Shown here one piece after another: positions 1-7,711 of a DNA stretch of 12,706 bases. The stretch lies in assembly GCA_003567615.1 (NCBI GenBank), contig PWZC01000454.1, forward strand, positions 1-12,706, read 5' to 3'. Made by a program: the position numbers and the translations under genes. The stretch comes from Gemmatimonadota bacterium. Its GTDB lineage: Bacteria; Gemmatimonadota; Gemmatimonadetes; Longimicrobiales; Gaopeijiaceae. Below the pieces are notes generated by a model. It did not search any database and was not told where the DNA came from. It saw nothing but the letters and a program-made list of their open reading frames with translations. The first letter of the stretch is position 1, and each line of letters opens with the position of its first letter.

Positions 1-950
1 AGGCCGTACACCTCCATGAACCGGGTCCTGCGGGCCTCCGGAAGCTCAGGTAGGGAGTGCCGGACCTCCTCGATCCACGCCGCGGACACCAGCACCGGCG
101 GCAGATCGGGGTCAGGGAAGTACCGGTAGTCCTGACTGTCCTCCTTGCTGCGCATGGGGCGCACGGTCTGGCGACGCTCATCCCAGAGGAGCGTCTCGTG
201 GCGCACCCGGTCACCAGCTGCTACCAGCGCCATCTGCCGGGCGATCTCAACCTCCAACGCCCGCTCGACTCCGGAAAACGAGTTCAGGTTCTTGAGCTCC
301 GTCTTGGTCCGGAGTTCCCCACTGCCCCGGGGTCGTATGGAGACGTTGGCGTCGACACGCAGCGAGCCCTCCTCCATGTTGCAGTCCGATACATCCAGGT
401 ACTCGAGGATCCGCTTGACCTGGTCCAGGTAGGCGCGGACCTGGGCCGGCGAGCGGAGATCGGGCTCGGAGACCATCTCCACCAGGGGGGTTCCGGTCCG
501 GTTCAGGTCCACGGCGGTGCGGTCCGGGACCCGATCGTGGATGGACTTCCCGGCGTCTTCTTCGAGGTGCATCCGGCGGATCCGCACGCGAAAGGTCTCG
601 GGGGAATCGTCGCCCATCCGGACCTCCAGGAGCCCGTCGGTGGCCAGGGGCTCCTCGAACTGGGAGATCTGGTACCCCTTGGGAAGATCCGGGTAGAAGT
701 AATTCTTCCGCTCGAAGACACTTCGCCGGTGGATGGTGCATCCGAAGCCCAGCGCCGCTCGCATGGCCAGCTCCACCGCCTCGCGGTTCAGGACCGGAAG
801 GGCACCGGGGAGCCCCAGACAGACCGGGCAGACCCGCGTGTTGGGATCGGCACCGAACTCGGGCACGTCGGCGCAGAAGAGCTTTTCCCGCGTCCGGAGC
901 TGGACGTGGATCTCGAGGCCGATGACCGCCTCCATCTCCCCGGCCGTCAC
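1..950 (-). CDS. gatB: Asp/Glu-tRNA(Asn/Gln) amidotransferase subunit B (C-terminal part outside window)
   Basis: GatB is the tRNA-binding and kinase-like subunit of GatCAB. It phosphorylates the side chain of Asp or Glu mischarged on tRNA-Asn or tRNA-Gln and accepts ammonia from GatA. About 316 residues are visible; the family has about 480, so the tail domain lies beyond the left edge. Visible motifs are EAVIGLEIHVQL near the start, FERKNYFYPDLPKGYQISQF, HLEEDAGKS, the signature DLNRTGTPLVE, MEEGSLRVDANVS, KTELKNLNSF and SKEDSQDYRYFPDPDLPP. I chose the GTG start at 950 because GGGAGG (957-962) lies six bases upstream and the codon overlaps the gatA stop as GTGA; an ATG five codons downstream (935) is the alternative. 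The usual four-Cys zinc knuckle (CxC...CPVC) reads C26-A-D28...C41-P-V-C44, so one Cys is replaced by Asp or lost. Identity is certain; the exact start is less so. Confidence 0.96.
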   Translation of the reverse strand, partial: MTAGEMEAVIGLEIHVQLRTREKLFCADVPEFGADPNTRVCPVCLGLPGALPVLNREAVELAMRAALGFGCTIHRRSVFERKNYFYPDLPKGYQISQFEEPLATDGLLEVRMGDDSPETFRVRIRRMHLEEDAGKSIHDRVPDRTAVDLNRTGTPLVEMVSEPDLRSPAQVRAYLDQVKRILEYLDVSDCNMEEGSLRVDANVSIRPRGSGELRTKTELKNLNSFSGVERALEVEIARQMALVAAGDRVRHETLLWDERRQTVRPMRSKEDSQDYRYFPDPDLPPVLVSAAWIEEVRHSLPELPEARRTRFMEVYG

Positions 951-2386
951 TGCTCACCTCCCAGGCTCCGCTCCAGCGTCCGGGCCGCTGCCAGGAGGGG
1001 GGCCTCATGCCAGGCGGGAGAGAGGAGCTGGGCCCCACAGGGAAGACCATGGGTCGATCCCGCCGGAACCGACACGGCGGGGATCCCGGCCAGATTGGCC
1101 GTCACGGTGAAGATGTCGGAGAGGTACATGGAGACGGGATCGTCGGACCGCTCCCCCAGGGGGAAGGCCGGTGTGGGCGAGGTCGGGGTCAGGAGGAAAT
1201 CGACACCGTCGGCCCAGACCCGACGGAAATCCCGGGCGATGAGCGCCCGGACCCGCTGGGCGCGTCCGTAATACTGGTCGTGGTAGCCGGCGGAGAGCCC
1301 GAAGGTCCCCAGGATGATGCGTCGGACCACCTCGGGGCCGAAGCCCCGGCTGCGCGAGGCCTCGTAGACCTCCTGGGTGGCCCGGGCCTCCGGGGCGCGC
1401 ACGCCGAATCGGACCCCGTCGTAGCGGGCCAGGTTGGACGACGCCTCGGCGGTGGCCAGGACGTAGTAGGTGGGGACGGCGTAGCGGGTGTGGGGCAGCG
1501 ACACACGGCGGATTCGAGCCCCCGCCGCCGCGAGATGCCGGGACGCCTCGTCGATGCGGGCCCGGATCTCCGGATCCAGGGTATCGGGGACGTACTCGTC
1601 GGGGATCCCCACCACCTTCCCCGCCACCCCGTCCTCCAGATGACCCACGAGGTCGGGCGCCGGAAGGCGGGCAGAGGTGGAATCCCGGGGATCGTGGCCT
1701 GAGATGGCTTCCAGGAGAAGGGCGGCATCGGCCACGGACGCGCCGAAGGTTCCCACCTGATCCAGGGATGAGGCGAAGGCCACCAGCCCGTATCGGCTGA
1801 CCCGACCGTAGGTGGGCTTCACCCCCACGACGCCGCAGAGGGCCGCAGGCTGCCGGACCGAACCGCCGGTGTCGGAGCCCAGGGCACACGGGGCGATCCC
1901 CGCCGCCACCGCCGCCGCCGACCCACCGGAGCTGCCCCCCGGAACCCGGGAGGGATCCCGGGGATTGCGGGTGGGACCGAAAGCCGAGTTCTCGGTGGAG
2001 GAACCCATGCCGAACTCGTCCAGGTTCGTCTTGCCCCCCACCCGGCCGCCGGCGGCTCGGAGCCGACGCACCACGGTGGCTTCGTACGGAGAGCGGTAGC
2101 CCTCCAGGAAGCGGGAGGCACAGGTGGTGGGAAGGTCCAGGGTGCAGAGGTTGTCCTTCACCGCTACCGGAACCCCGGCCAGGGGGAACGACCCCCTCCC
2201 GTCGTCCTGGGAGACACCGGCCTCCTGCGCCCTGTCAGGGTCGGACAGGCTGAGGAAGGCGTGGATGGGCCGGGATCCCGAGTCGGCCTCACGGGCCCTG
2301 GCCAGGGCCTCTTCCAGGGGCCGGTGTGCCGGGACCTCGCCGACGCGAACCCGGCGAGCCGTCTCCAGTGCCGAAGGGGGCGTCAT
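947..2386 (-). CDS. gatA: Asp/Glu-tRNA(Asn/Gln) amidotransferase subunit A (glutaminase)
   Basis: This 479-residue amidase-signature enzyme hydrolyses glutamine and channels ammonia to GatB for conversion of Asp-tRNA(Asn) or Glu-tRNA(Gln). The amidase signature is complete: VAVKDN with catalytic Lys77, GGSSGGSAAAVAAG with the cis-Ser at 152, and SDTGGSVRQPAALCG with nucleophile Ser176. These match the Lys79/Ser154/Ser178 triad of Staphylococcus aureus GatA with a two-residue offset. KPTYGRVSRYGLVAFASSLDQ and the C-terminal GIPAVSVPAG are also typical. The ATG at 2386 is chosen because it overlaps the gatC stop as ATGA and has GGGAGGAAGG upstream; upstream in-frame starts would add an Arg/Pro-rich tail lying inside gatC. 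Length is normal. The gene sits between gatC and gatB in a translationally coupled CAB order. Confidence 0.97.
   Translation of the reverse strand: MTPPSALETARRVRVGEVPAHRPLEEALARAREADSGSRPIHAFLSLSDPDRAQEAGVSQDDGRGSFPLAGVPVAVKDNLCTLDLPTTCASRFLEGYRSPYEATVVRRLRAAGGRVGGKTNLDEFGMGSSTENSAFGPTRNPRDPSRVPGGSSGGSAAAVAAGIAPCALGSDTGGSVRQPAALCGVVGVKPTYGRVSRYGLVAFASSLDQVGTFGASVADAALLLEAISGHDPRDSTSARLPAPDLVGHLEDGVAGKVVGIPDEYVPDTLDPEIRARIDEASRHLAAAGARIRRVSLPHTRYAVPTYYVLATAEASSNLARYDGVRFGVRAPEARATQEVYEASRSRGFGPEVVRRIILGTFGLSAGYHDQYYGRAQRVRALIARDFRRVWADGVDFLLTPTSPTPAFPLGERSDDPVSMYLSDIFTVTANLAGIPAVSVPAGSTHGLPCGAQLLSPAWHEAPLLAAARTLERSLGGEQ
957..962 (-). promoter_or_regulatory. Ribosome binding site of gatB
   Basis: GGGAGG on the minus strand lies six bases before the GTG at 950 and inside the 3' end of gatA. 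It decides the choice of the GTG over the ATG at 935, which has only GGGGAG directly abutting it. The arrangement implies translational coupling of gatA and gatB. Confidence 0.65.
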
Positions 2387-2736
2387 GCGCCTTCCTCCCG
2401 GGTTCCATCGACGGCGGGCAGACGGGGAACCAGGAAGAATCCCTCGGACCACTCCGGCGCCCGGTCTCCCGGTGCGCCCGTGGCGAGGGCATCCACCTCC
2501 TGTTCCACCTGGCGGAACACACCTCCGGATTCCGGAACCCCAGGATGCGCCGGGACACGGATGGGTGGCGGAAGGACCAACGCCTCCTCCGCCTCCGACA
2601 CATCCACCTCCATGAGGGTGTCCACATGGGCCAGGATCCCGGAGAGCTCGGCATCCAGCCGGTCCGCCGCTTCGTCATCCAGGTGGATCCGGGCCAGCGC
2701 CGCGATCCGTTGAACTTCATCCCTCCCCACCGACAT
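2383..2736 (-). CDS. gatC: Asp/Glu-tRNA(Asn/Gln) amidotransferase subunit C
   Basis: GatC is the small subunit that wraps around and stabilises the GatA-GatB interface. The product has 117 residues, somewhat longer than the usual 95-100. The N-terminal helical pair is typical: VGRDEVQRIAALARIHLDDE, then AELSGILAHVDTLMEVDVSE. The end EGFFLVPRLPAV matches the family's gfFvVPkvl tail. The middle is unusual: where most GatC proteins carry an LRxD motif, this one has VFRQVEQEVD, preceded by a Pro-rich stretch (LPPPIRVPAHPGVPE). The ATG at 2736 has a strong GGGGAGG seven bases or fewer upstream. The gene starts 69 bp after the pcrA stop and overlaps gatA by four bases. Assignment is firm from context and both ends of the protein. 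Confidence 0.93.
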   Translation of the reverse strand: MSVGRDEVQRIAALARIHLDDEAADRLDAELSGILAHVDTLMEVDVSEAEEALVLPPPIRVPAHPGVPESGGVFRQVEQEVDALATGAPGDRAPEWSEGFFLVPRLPAVDGTREEGA

Positions 2737-2805
2737 GGTCGCCTCCCCTTCGCGTGGAATGGACGGACCGCCCCCCCGGACGGTTGCCCCGGAGCCCGCC
2801 AATCG

Positions 2806-5121
2806 TCAGAAGTCCTTCTCGAGCCGGGCGTAACGGGCCAGAAGCTTCTTCCGGCCCACGGTGTCGAAGTCCACCACCACCTTGACGTCCCGGCCGAAGC
2901 CGGTGACCTCGTGCACCGTTCCGGAACCGAAGGTGTCGTGGCGGACCCGTTCGCCCCGGACGAGATGGGGCAGGTCCTGGTTCAACTCGTCGTCGGAGAC
3001 ACCAGGCGCCGACCGGGGGTCTCCCGAGGATCCGGCCGGCCCGCCCCCGAATCCGCCCCGGCGCAGGTTCGCACCGAATTCGTCGCCGCCCCCGCCCGAC
3101 GGACCCCGACTCATGGCCCTCCGCTCCCGCTCCAGACGAGGGGTGCGTCGCGCTTCCAGCAGCTCGTCCGGGACATCCTGGACGAATGACGAGAGGGATC
3201 CGAACATGAAGTCCCCGGCACGCCGTCGCTCCCGGGCCCAGGAGAAGAAGAGCTTGGCCTCGGCGCGGGTGATCCCCACGTAGAAGAGGCGGCGCTCCTC
3301 CTCGAGCTGCGTCGGGTCGTCGTAGGCCCGTCCCAGGGGGAAGAGCCCTTCCTCCAGACCGGCGATGAAGACCACGGGGAACTCAAGACCCTTGGCATTA
3401 TGGAGGGTCATGAGGGTGACGGCGTCGGAGTCGGGATCGTGCCGGTCCACGTCGGTGATGAGGGCCACGTGCTGGAGAAAGAGGTCCAGCTCGGTGAAGT
3501 GGTCGGGCGGCCCGTCTTCCCAGACCTCGACCCGCTGGGCGTCGAAGTCCATGGCGCCGGCCACCAGCTCCTTCACATTCTCGGCCCGATCCTCGCCGTC
3601 CGGGCCCTCGTCCAGGAGGTGGGTGATGAAGTCCAGCTCGTCCACCAGCTCTTCCAGGAGGGGACCCACCGAAAGGGACGCGGCGCGGGCGCTGAAACGC
3701 TGGATCAGTTCGGCAAAGCGCTGGATGCCGCGGACACCGCCGGCGTGCAGATCCGGCACCTCGTCGGCCCGCTTCGCCGCCTCCAGGAGGGAGAGGCCCT
3801 CGTCCAACGCCCAGGCCACGAGGCGCTCCTGACTGGTCCGACCGACCCCTCGCTTCGGGACGTTCACCACCCGTTCCAGCGCCGCCGAATCCCGTGGGTT
3901 CGAGATGAGGCGCAGGTAGGCCAGGACATCCTGGATCTCCCGGCGTTCGTAGAAGCGGACCCCGCCCACGATCTGGTAGGGCACGCCGCGACGTCGGAAT
4001 GCATCTTCCAGCGCCCGGGATTGGGCATTGGTCCTGTAGAGGATGGCGAAGTTCCGGTACCGGTCCGCATCCCCCTCCCGGATCCGGGTCTCGATCTCCT
4101 CGACGATCCATCCGGCCTCGTCGCGCTCATCGGCGCACTGCACCAGGGTCAGACGCTCGCCTGCCTCCCGGTCCGTGCGGAGCGTCTTCTCCTTCCGGTT
4201 CAGATTCCGCCGGATCACCTCGTTGGCCGCCGAAAGGATGTTGGCGCTGGAACGGTAGTTGCGCTCGAGGCGCACCACGTGGGCCCCGGGGAAGGAGCGC
4301 TCGAACTCCAGGATGTTGGTGATGTCGGCGCCCCGCCACCCGTAGATGCTCTGGTCGTCGTCGCCCACCACCATGAGGTTCCCGTGGCCCCGGGCCAGAA
4401 GCTCCACGAATCGGAACTGGGCGTGATTCGTGTCCTGATACTCATCCACCAGGACGAAGGCGAAGCGTTCCCGATACCGTGCCAGCACGTTCTCGTGCTC
4501 GGTCAGAAGCTCGACGGGCTTCACCAGGAGGTCATCGAAGTCGAAGGCGTTCTGATCCCGAAGTGACGCCTGGTAGCTCGGATAGATGCGGGCCACGTTG
4601 CGGAGGAAGAAGTCGAACCCTTCCCGGTGCTCCTCGGCGAATGCGCCTGGACCGATGAGCTGGTTCTTGGCGTCGGAGATGGCCGAGCGAACCGCCTTGG
4701 GCTTCCATCGTTTCGGATCGAGCTGCTCCCGCTCCAGGGCACGCTTGATCTCCCTGAGGCTCTCCTCGGCGTCGAAGATGGTGAAGGCCGGGTCCCACCC
4801 CATGACCTCGGCGTGCCGGCGCAGCAGACGAGCGCCCAGGGAGTGGAAGGTCCCGATCCACGATCCCACCGGATCCCGGCCGAGCTGGGCCCGGATCCGT
4901 TCCCGCATCTCGCCGGCGGCCTTGTTCGTGAAGGTCACCGCCAGGATCCGATCCGGCGGGACTCCGTGCTCCTTGATGAGCCGGGTCACTCGGCTGGTGA
5001 GAACCCGGGTCTTTCCGGAACCGGCGCCGGCCAGCACCAGGAGCGGCCCTTCCACATGCTCCACGGCAGCGCGCTGCTCCGGGTTGAGGCCGTCGGAGGG
5101 GGGGGTGGAAGAGGGGGCCAT
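2806..5121 (-). CDS. pcrA: ATP-dependent 3'-5' DNA helicase, UvrD/PcrA type
   Basis: This 771-residue superfamily 1A helicase unwinds DNA in nucleotide-excision and mismatch repair and clears proteins from DNA. All helicase motifs are visible: Q motif LNPEQRAAV (12-20), Walker A AGAGSGKTR (31-39), Ia FTNKAAGEMRERI (64-76), Ib GTFHSLGARLL (90-100), Walker B DEYQD (226-230), III VVGDDDQSIYGWRGAD (251-266), IV ERNYRSSANIL (286-296), V LMTLHNAKGLEFPVVF (570-585) and VI RRLFYVGITRAEAKL (610-624). A Gly-rich linker (about 672-703) leads to a C-terminal Tudor-like domain (about 722-768, GERVRHDTFGSGTV...), as in PcrA and UvrD, where it contacts RNA polymerase. The ATG at 5121 is placed by homology; no Shine-Dalgarno precedes it and the leader is C-rich. 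pcrA and uvrD are equally acceptable names. Confidence 0.96.
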   Translation of the reverse strand: MAPSSTPPSDGLNPEQRAAVEHVEGPLLVLAGAGSGKTRVLTSRVTRLIKEHGVPPDRILAVTFTNKAAGEMRERIRAQLGRDPVGSWIGTFHSLGARLLRRHAEVMGWDPAFTIFDAEESLREIKRALEREQLDPKRWKPKAVRSAISDAKNQLIGPGAFAEEHREGFDFFLRNVARIYPSYQASLRDQNAFDFDDLLVKPVELLTEHENVLARYRERFAFVLVDEYQDTNHAQFRFVELLARGHGNLMVVGDDDQSIYGWRGADITNILEFERSFPGAHVVRLERNYRSSANILSAANEVIRRNLNRKEKTLRTDREAGERLTLVQCADERDEAGWIVEEIETRIREGDADRYRNFAILYRTNAQSRALEDAFRRRGVPYQIVGGVRFYERREIQDVLAYLRLISNPRDSAALERVVNVPKRGVGRTSQERLVAWALDEGLSLLEAAKRADEVPDLHAGGVRGIQRFAELIQRFSARAASLSVGPLLEELVDELDFITHLLDEGPDGEDRAENVKELVAGAMDFDAQRVEVWEDGPPDHFTELDLFLQHVALITDVDRHDPDSDAVTLMTLHNAKGLEFPVVFIAGLEEGLFPLGRAYDDPTQLEEERRLFYVGITRAEAKLFFSWARERRRAGDFMFGSLSSFVQDVPDELLEARRTPRLERERRAMSRGPSGGGGDEFGANLRRGGFGGGPAGSSGDPRSAPGVSDDELNQDLPHLVRGERVRHDTFGSGTVHEVTGFGRDVKVVVDFDTVGRKKLLARYARLEKDF

Positions 5122-5207
5122 GGTGATGGGTCGGGTGGGAGTCGGTTGGGGACGAGTGGGGAATCTGACGCCGGCCGGCCCTGAGGTCGACCCCCCCGGG
5201 CCTCCAT
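5122..5207 (-). other. C-rich, G-poor leader between the histidine kinase gene and pcrA
   Basis: This 86-bp gap is the longest within the leftward operon. Read on the minus strand, its last 40 or so bases before the pcrA ATG are strongly C-rich and G-poor (CTCGTCCCCAACCGACTCCC followed by similar sequence). They contain no Shine-Dalgarno and no recognisable -10/-35 pair. Base composition of this kind is what a Rho utilisation site looks like, but that is only a possibility. No coding sequence is assigned here. Confidence 0.3.
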
Positions 5208-6398
5208 TCAGCCGTCTTCCGGTGCGGCCACGGGCAGGCGGATCCGGAAAACCGTGCCCTCGGGACCGGTCCGGTGGAGTTCGATGGTCCCGCCGTGGAT
5301 CCGTTCCACGATCCGCCGGGTCAGGGAGAGCCCCACGCCCCACCCCCCCGACTTGGTGGACACGCCCGGATCAAAGAGGCGATCCCGCACGGCCGGATCC
5401 ACGCCAGGTCCTGTGTCGCCCACCTGAAGCACCACCTGGGCACCGTCGCCGGTGAAGGCTTCGATGGTGATGACGCCCCCCTTCCCGGCCAGGGCATCCA
5501 GGGCGTTCTTCACCAGATTCTCAAGCGCCCACACCAGGAGCACCGCGTTCCCCTGCACCGGGGGTAGGCCGCGCTCCATCTCAACGTCCAATCGCACCCC
5601 GGCCCCCAGGCGCGGGATGCGGGACCGCAGATACCCTTCCAGGGAACGGATGACCTCGGTCAGGGCCAGTGCTTCGAGCTCGGTGTCCCGGCCAATGAGC
5701 TCGAAACGACGACTCACCCGCTCCAACCGCTCGAGATCCTCGGCGATCTCCCGAGCGATCTCGTCTTCTCCCAGTCCACCGGGCCGTCGCTCCGGGCCGA
5801 GACGAAGGAGCTCGAGCCACCCCTGGAGCGACGAAATGGGGGTTCCGAGCTGGTGGGCCAACTCCCGGGCCATGGCCGTCCATGCCCGGTCCTCATCGGC
5901 CTTCCGCTGGAACCGGATGACGACGATTCCGGTGAGGAAGGTGAGCAGGAGCCCTGTGGCCTGGAGCCAGGGGATCCAGCGCAGTCGCTGGAGCTCCGGA
6001 GGATCCCCGTAGAAGATGAAGGACTCGTCGGTCTGGGGCACCGCCGGATTGCGCTCCGCCAGTCGTCGGGTGAAGTCGCGAACCCGAAGCTGCCCCTCGG
6101 GAGAGGACAGGTCCGCCTCGAACGGCAGGTTTACGGCGGACTGTATCGTGTCTCCGGGTCCCACGAGAACCAGCGGAACCCCCGACTCCACGATGATCCG
6201 CTGCAGGTTCACCAGCGCCTCGTCGGCTCGCAGCGGATCCTGGGACGCCATCCCCGTCTGCCCTTCGGCGAACATGCGGGTCAGGGTGGCGGCATCGTCG
6301 CGAAACACGTTGACGACGCGTTCGGTGTAGAGGAGATACCACCCCAGGAGCCCCAGGAAGAGGAGCGCCAGGATCCCGGTCCACCGGCTCCGGGACAT
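5208..6398 (-). CDS. Membrane-bound sensor histidine kinase (AHQLGTP type)
   Basis: This 396-residue two-component sensor kinase is probably in the inner membrane. A first hydrophobic segment (about 7-24) and a second (about 145-162) flank a periplasmic domain of some 120 residues with no recognised fold. The H-box is ELAHQLGTPISSLQGW, with the phosphorylated His at 182; this AHQLGTP variant is common in Bacteroidetes-like phyla in place of HELRTPL. The ATPase part has N box ENLVKNALDAL (293-303), G1 DTGPGV (328-333), F box LFDPGVSTK (341-349) and G2 GGWGVGLSL (351-359). There is no obvious HAMP or PAS domain. The ATG at 6398 has GGGAG just upstream and lies 15 bp after the serS stop. No response regulator is co-directional; the nearest receiver gene is the divergent one at 8531. 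Its signal is unknown. Confidence 0.93.
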   Translation of the reverse strand: MSRSRWTGILALLFLGLLGWYLLYTERVVNVFRDDAATLTRMFAEGQTGMASQDPLRADEALVNLQRIIVESGVPLVLVGPGDTIQSAVNLPFEADLSSPEGQLRVRDFTRRLAERNPAVPQTDESFIFYGDPPELQRLRWIPWLQATGLLLTFLTGIVVIRFQRKADEDRAWTAMARELAHQLGTPISSLQGWLELLRLGPERRPGGLGEDEIAREIAEDLERLERVSRRFELIGRDTELEALALTEVIRSLEGYLRSRIPRLGAGVRLDVEMERGLPPVQGNAVLLVWALENLVKNALDALAGKGGVITIEAFTGDGAQVVLQVGDTGPGVDPAVRDRLFDPGVSTKSGGWGVGLSLTRRIVERIHGGTIELHRTGPEGTVFRIRLPVAAPEDG

Positions 6399-6413
6399 GT
6401 GGCGCTCCCGCCC

Positions 6414-7691
6414 TCAGGCCGCGATGTGGTCCGAGCCGAACCGCTCGGCGAGTTCGGGCGGGAGCCCGATGGAACCGTCCTCCCGCTGCCCCACCTCCCA
6501 CAGCGCCACCATCAAACGGGGCAGAGCCAAAGCCGACCCGTTGAGGGTGTGGAGGAACTCGGGCTTCTCTCCGTGCGCGGGCCGGAAGCGCAGGTTCGCA
6601 CGTCGGGCCTGGTAGTCGGTGAAGACGCTGCAACTGGACACCTCGAGCCACTGCTTCACCCCCGGCGCCCACACCTCCAGGTCGTAGGTCATGGCCGACG
6701 AGAATCCCAGGTCACCGGTGGCCAGGCGAACCACACGGTAGGCCAACCCCAGTCGCCGCAGGATGCTCTCGGCCTCGGCGGTCAACTCCTCCAGCGCCTC
6801 TCGACTGCGTTCGGGCCGTTCGTAGCGGACCAGTTCCACCTTGTCGAACTGGTGAACGCGAAGGAGACCCCGGGTATCCTTCCCGGCGGCGCCGGCCTCG
6901 CGACGGAAGCAAGGAGAATAGGCCGTGTACCGCAGGGGGAGGTCGTCCGGCCCCAGGAGGGCATCCCGGTGCAGGTTCGTGATGGGAACCTCGGCGGTGG
7001 GGATGAGCCAGAGGTCGTCCCGCTCGGTCTGGTAGGATTCATCCCCGAACTTGGGAAGCTGGCCGGTACCCTCCAGGGCTTCCCGCTTGACCAGGTAGGG
7101 GACCCTGAGCTCCCGGTACCCGTGCTCGCGGGTGTGGATCTCCAGCATCCAATCAATGAGGATGCGCTGAAGGCGCGCGCCCTGGCCTACCAGAACCGGA
7201 AAGCCGGAGCCGGAGATCAGGGCCCCGCCCTGGAGATCCAGGAGACCCAGCGCCTCCCCCAGCTCCCAGTGCGGGCGTGCCTCGAAGCCGTGTCGCACCG
7301 GGTCACCCCAACTGCGTACCAACTCGTTGGCGTCCTCGTCTCCCTCGGGCACCTCGGCAAGGGGCAGGTTGGGAATGCCCAGAAGGAGTTCCTGGATCCG
7401 GTCATCCGCGCCGCTCACCCGGGACTCCAGCTCACTGATCTCGGCGCCCACCTCCCGCATCTCGGCAATGAGGTCATCGGCGGGCTCGCCGGCACGCTTC
7501 CGCTCACCGATCACGCGGGAGACGTCGTTGCGCCGGGCCCTGAGCTCATCCCCGCGGGTAATGGCCTCTCGGCGCACCTCATCCAGATCCAGGATCTCGT
7601 CGAGGAAGGCCGCTCCACCGGCTTGCCCACGGCGGGCCAGGGCGGCACGAATGGGCTCGGGATTCCGACGGATCTCTCTGAGATCGAGCAT
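6414..7691 (-). CDS. serS: Seryl-tRNA synthetase
   Basis: This 425-residue class II aminoacyl-tRNA synthetase charges tRNA-Ser with serine. The N-terminal arm (about 30-100) is an antiparallel coiled coil that grips the long variable arm of tRNA-Ser. The catalytic domain shows LIPTAEVPITN (serine-binding TAEVP, 232-236), motif 2 CFRREAGAAGKDTRGLLRVHQF (starting at 261), VSSCSVFTDYQARRANLRFR (351-370), and motif 3 LNGSALALPRLMVALWE (383-399) with Arg392. GSALALPR replaces the enterobacterial GSGLAVGR; comparable forms occur in other phyla, so activity is expected. The ATG at 7691 gives the conserved MLDLREIRRNPEPIRAAL start; no clear Shine-Dalgarno is present in the 20-bp gap after the lipoprotein gene. 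Coupling to that gene may therefore help translation. Length is normal. Confidence 0.97.
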   Translation of the reverse strand: MLDLREIRRNPEPIRAALARRGQAGGAAFLDEILDLDEVRREAITRGDELRARRNDVSRVIGERKRAGEPADDLIAEMREVGAEISELESRVSGADDRIQELLLGIPNLPLAEVPEGDEDANELVRSWGDPVRHGFEARPHWELGEALGLLDLQGGALISGSGFPVLVGQGARLQRILIDWMLEIHTREHGYRELRVPYLVKREALEGTGQLPKFGDESYQTERDDLWLIPTAEVPITNLHRDALLGPDDLPLRYTAYSPCFRREAGAAGKDTRGLLRVHQFDKVELVRYERPERSREALEELTAEAESILRRLGLAYRVVRLATGDLGFSSAMTYDLEVWAPGVKQWLEVSSCSVFTDYQARRANLRFRPAHGEKPEFLHTLNGSALALPRLMVALWEVGQREDGSIGLPPELAERFGSDHIAA

Positions 7692-7711
7692 GAAGGCTTC
7701 GCTGTTCGGGG

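Noticed and set aside
57..1271. A 404-codon open frame on the plus strand opposite gatB and gatA
   Set aside because: It mirrors two genes with complete family motifs, has no motif of its own and no ribosome binding site of note; a composition effect.
3400..4566. A 388-codon open frame on the plus strand opposite pcrA
   Set aside because: It lies entirely within a helicase with all motifs intact; the translation looks like reverse-complement noise.
5122..5343. N-terminal extension of the helicase upstream of 5121
   Set aside because: It would overlap the histidine kinase gene and adds a Pro/Arg/Gly-rich stretch absent from PcrA/UvrD; conserved sequence begins just after the ATG at 5121.
7692..7711. 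T-box or other leader upstream of serS
   Set aside because: Only 20 bases separate serS from the preceding gene, too little for such an element, and the upstream leader at 8279-8357 shows no T-box landmark I can recognise.
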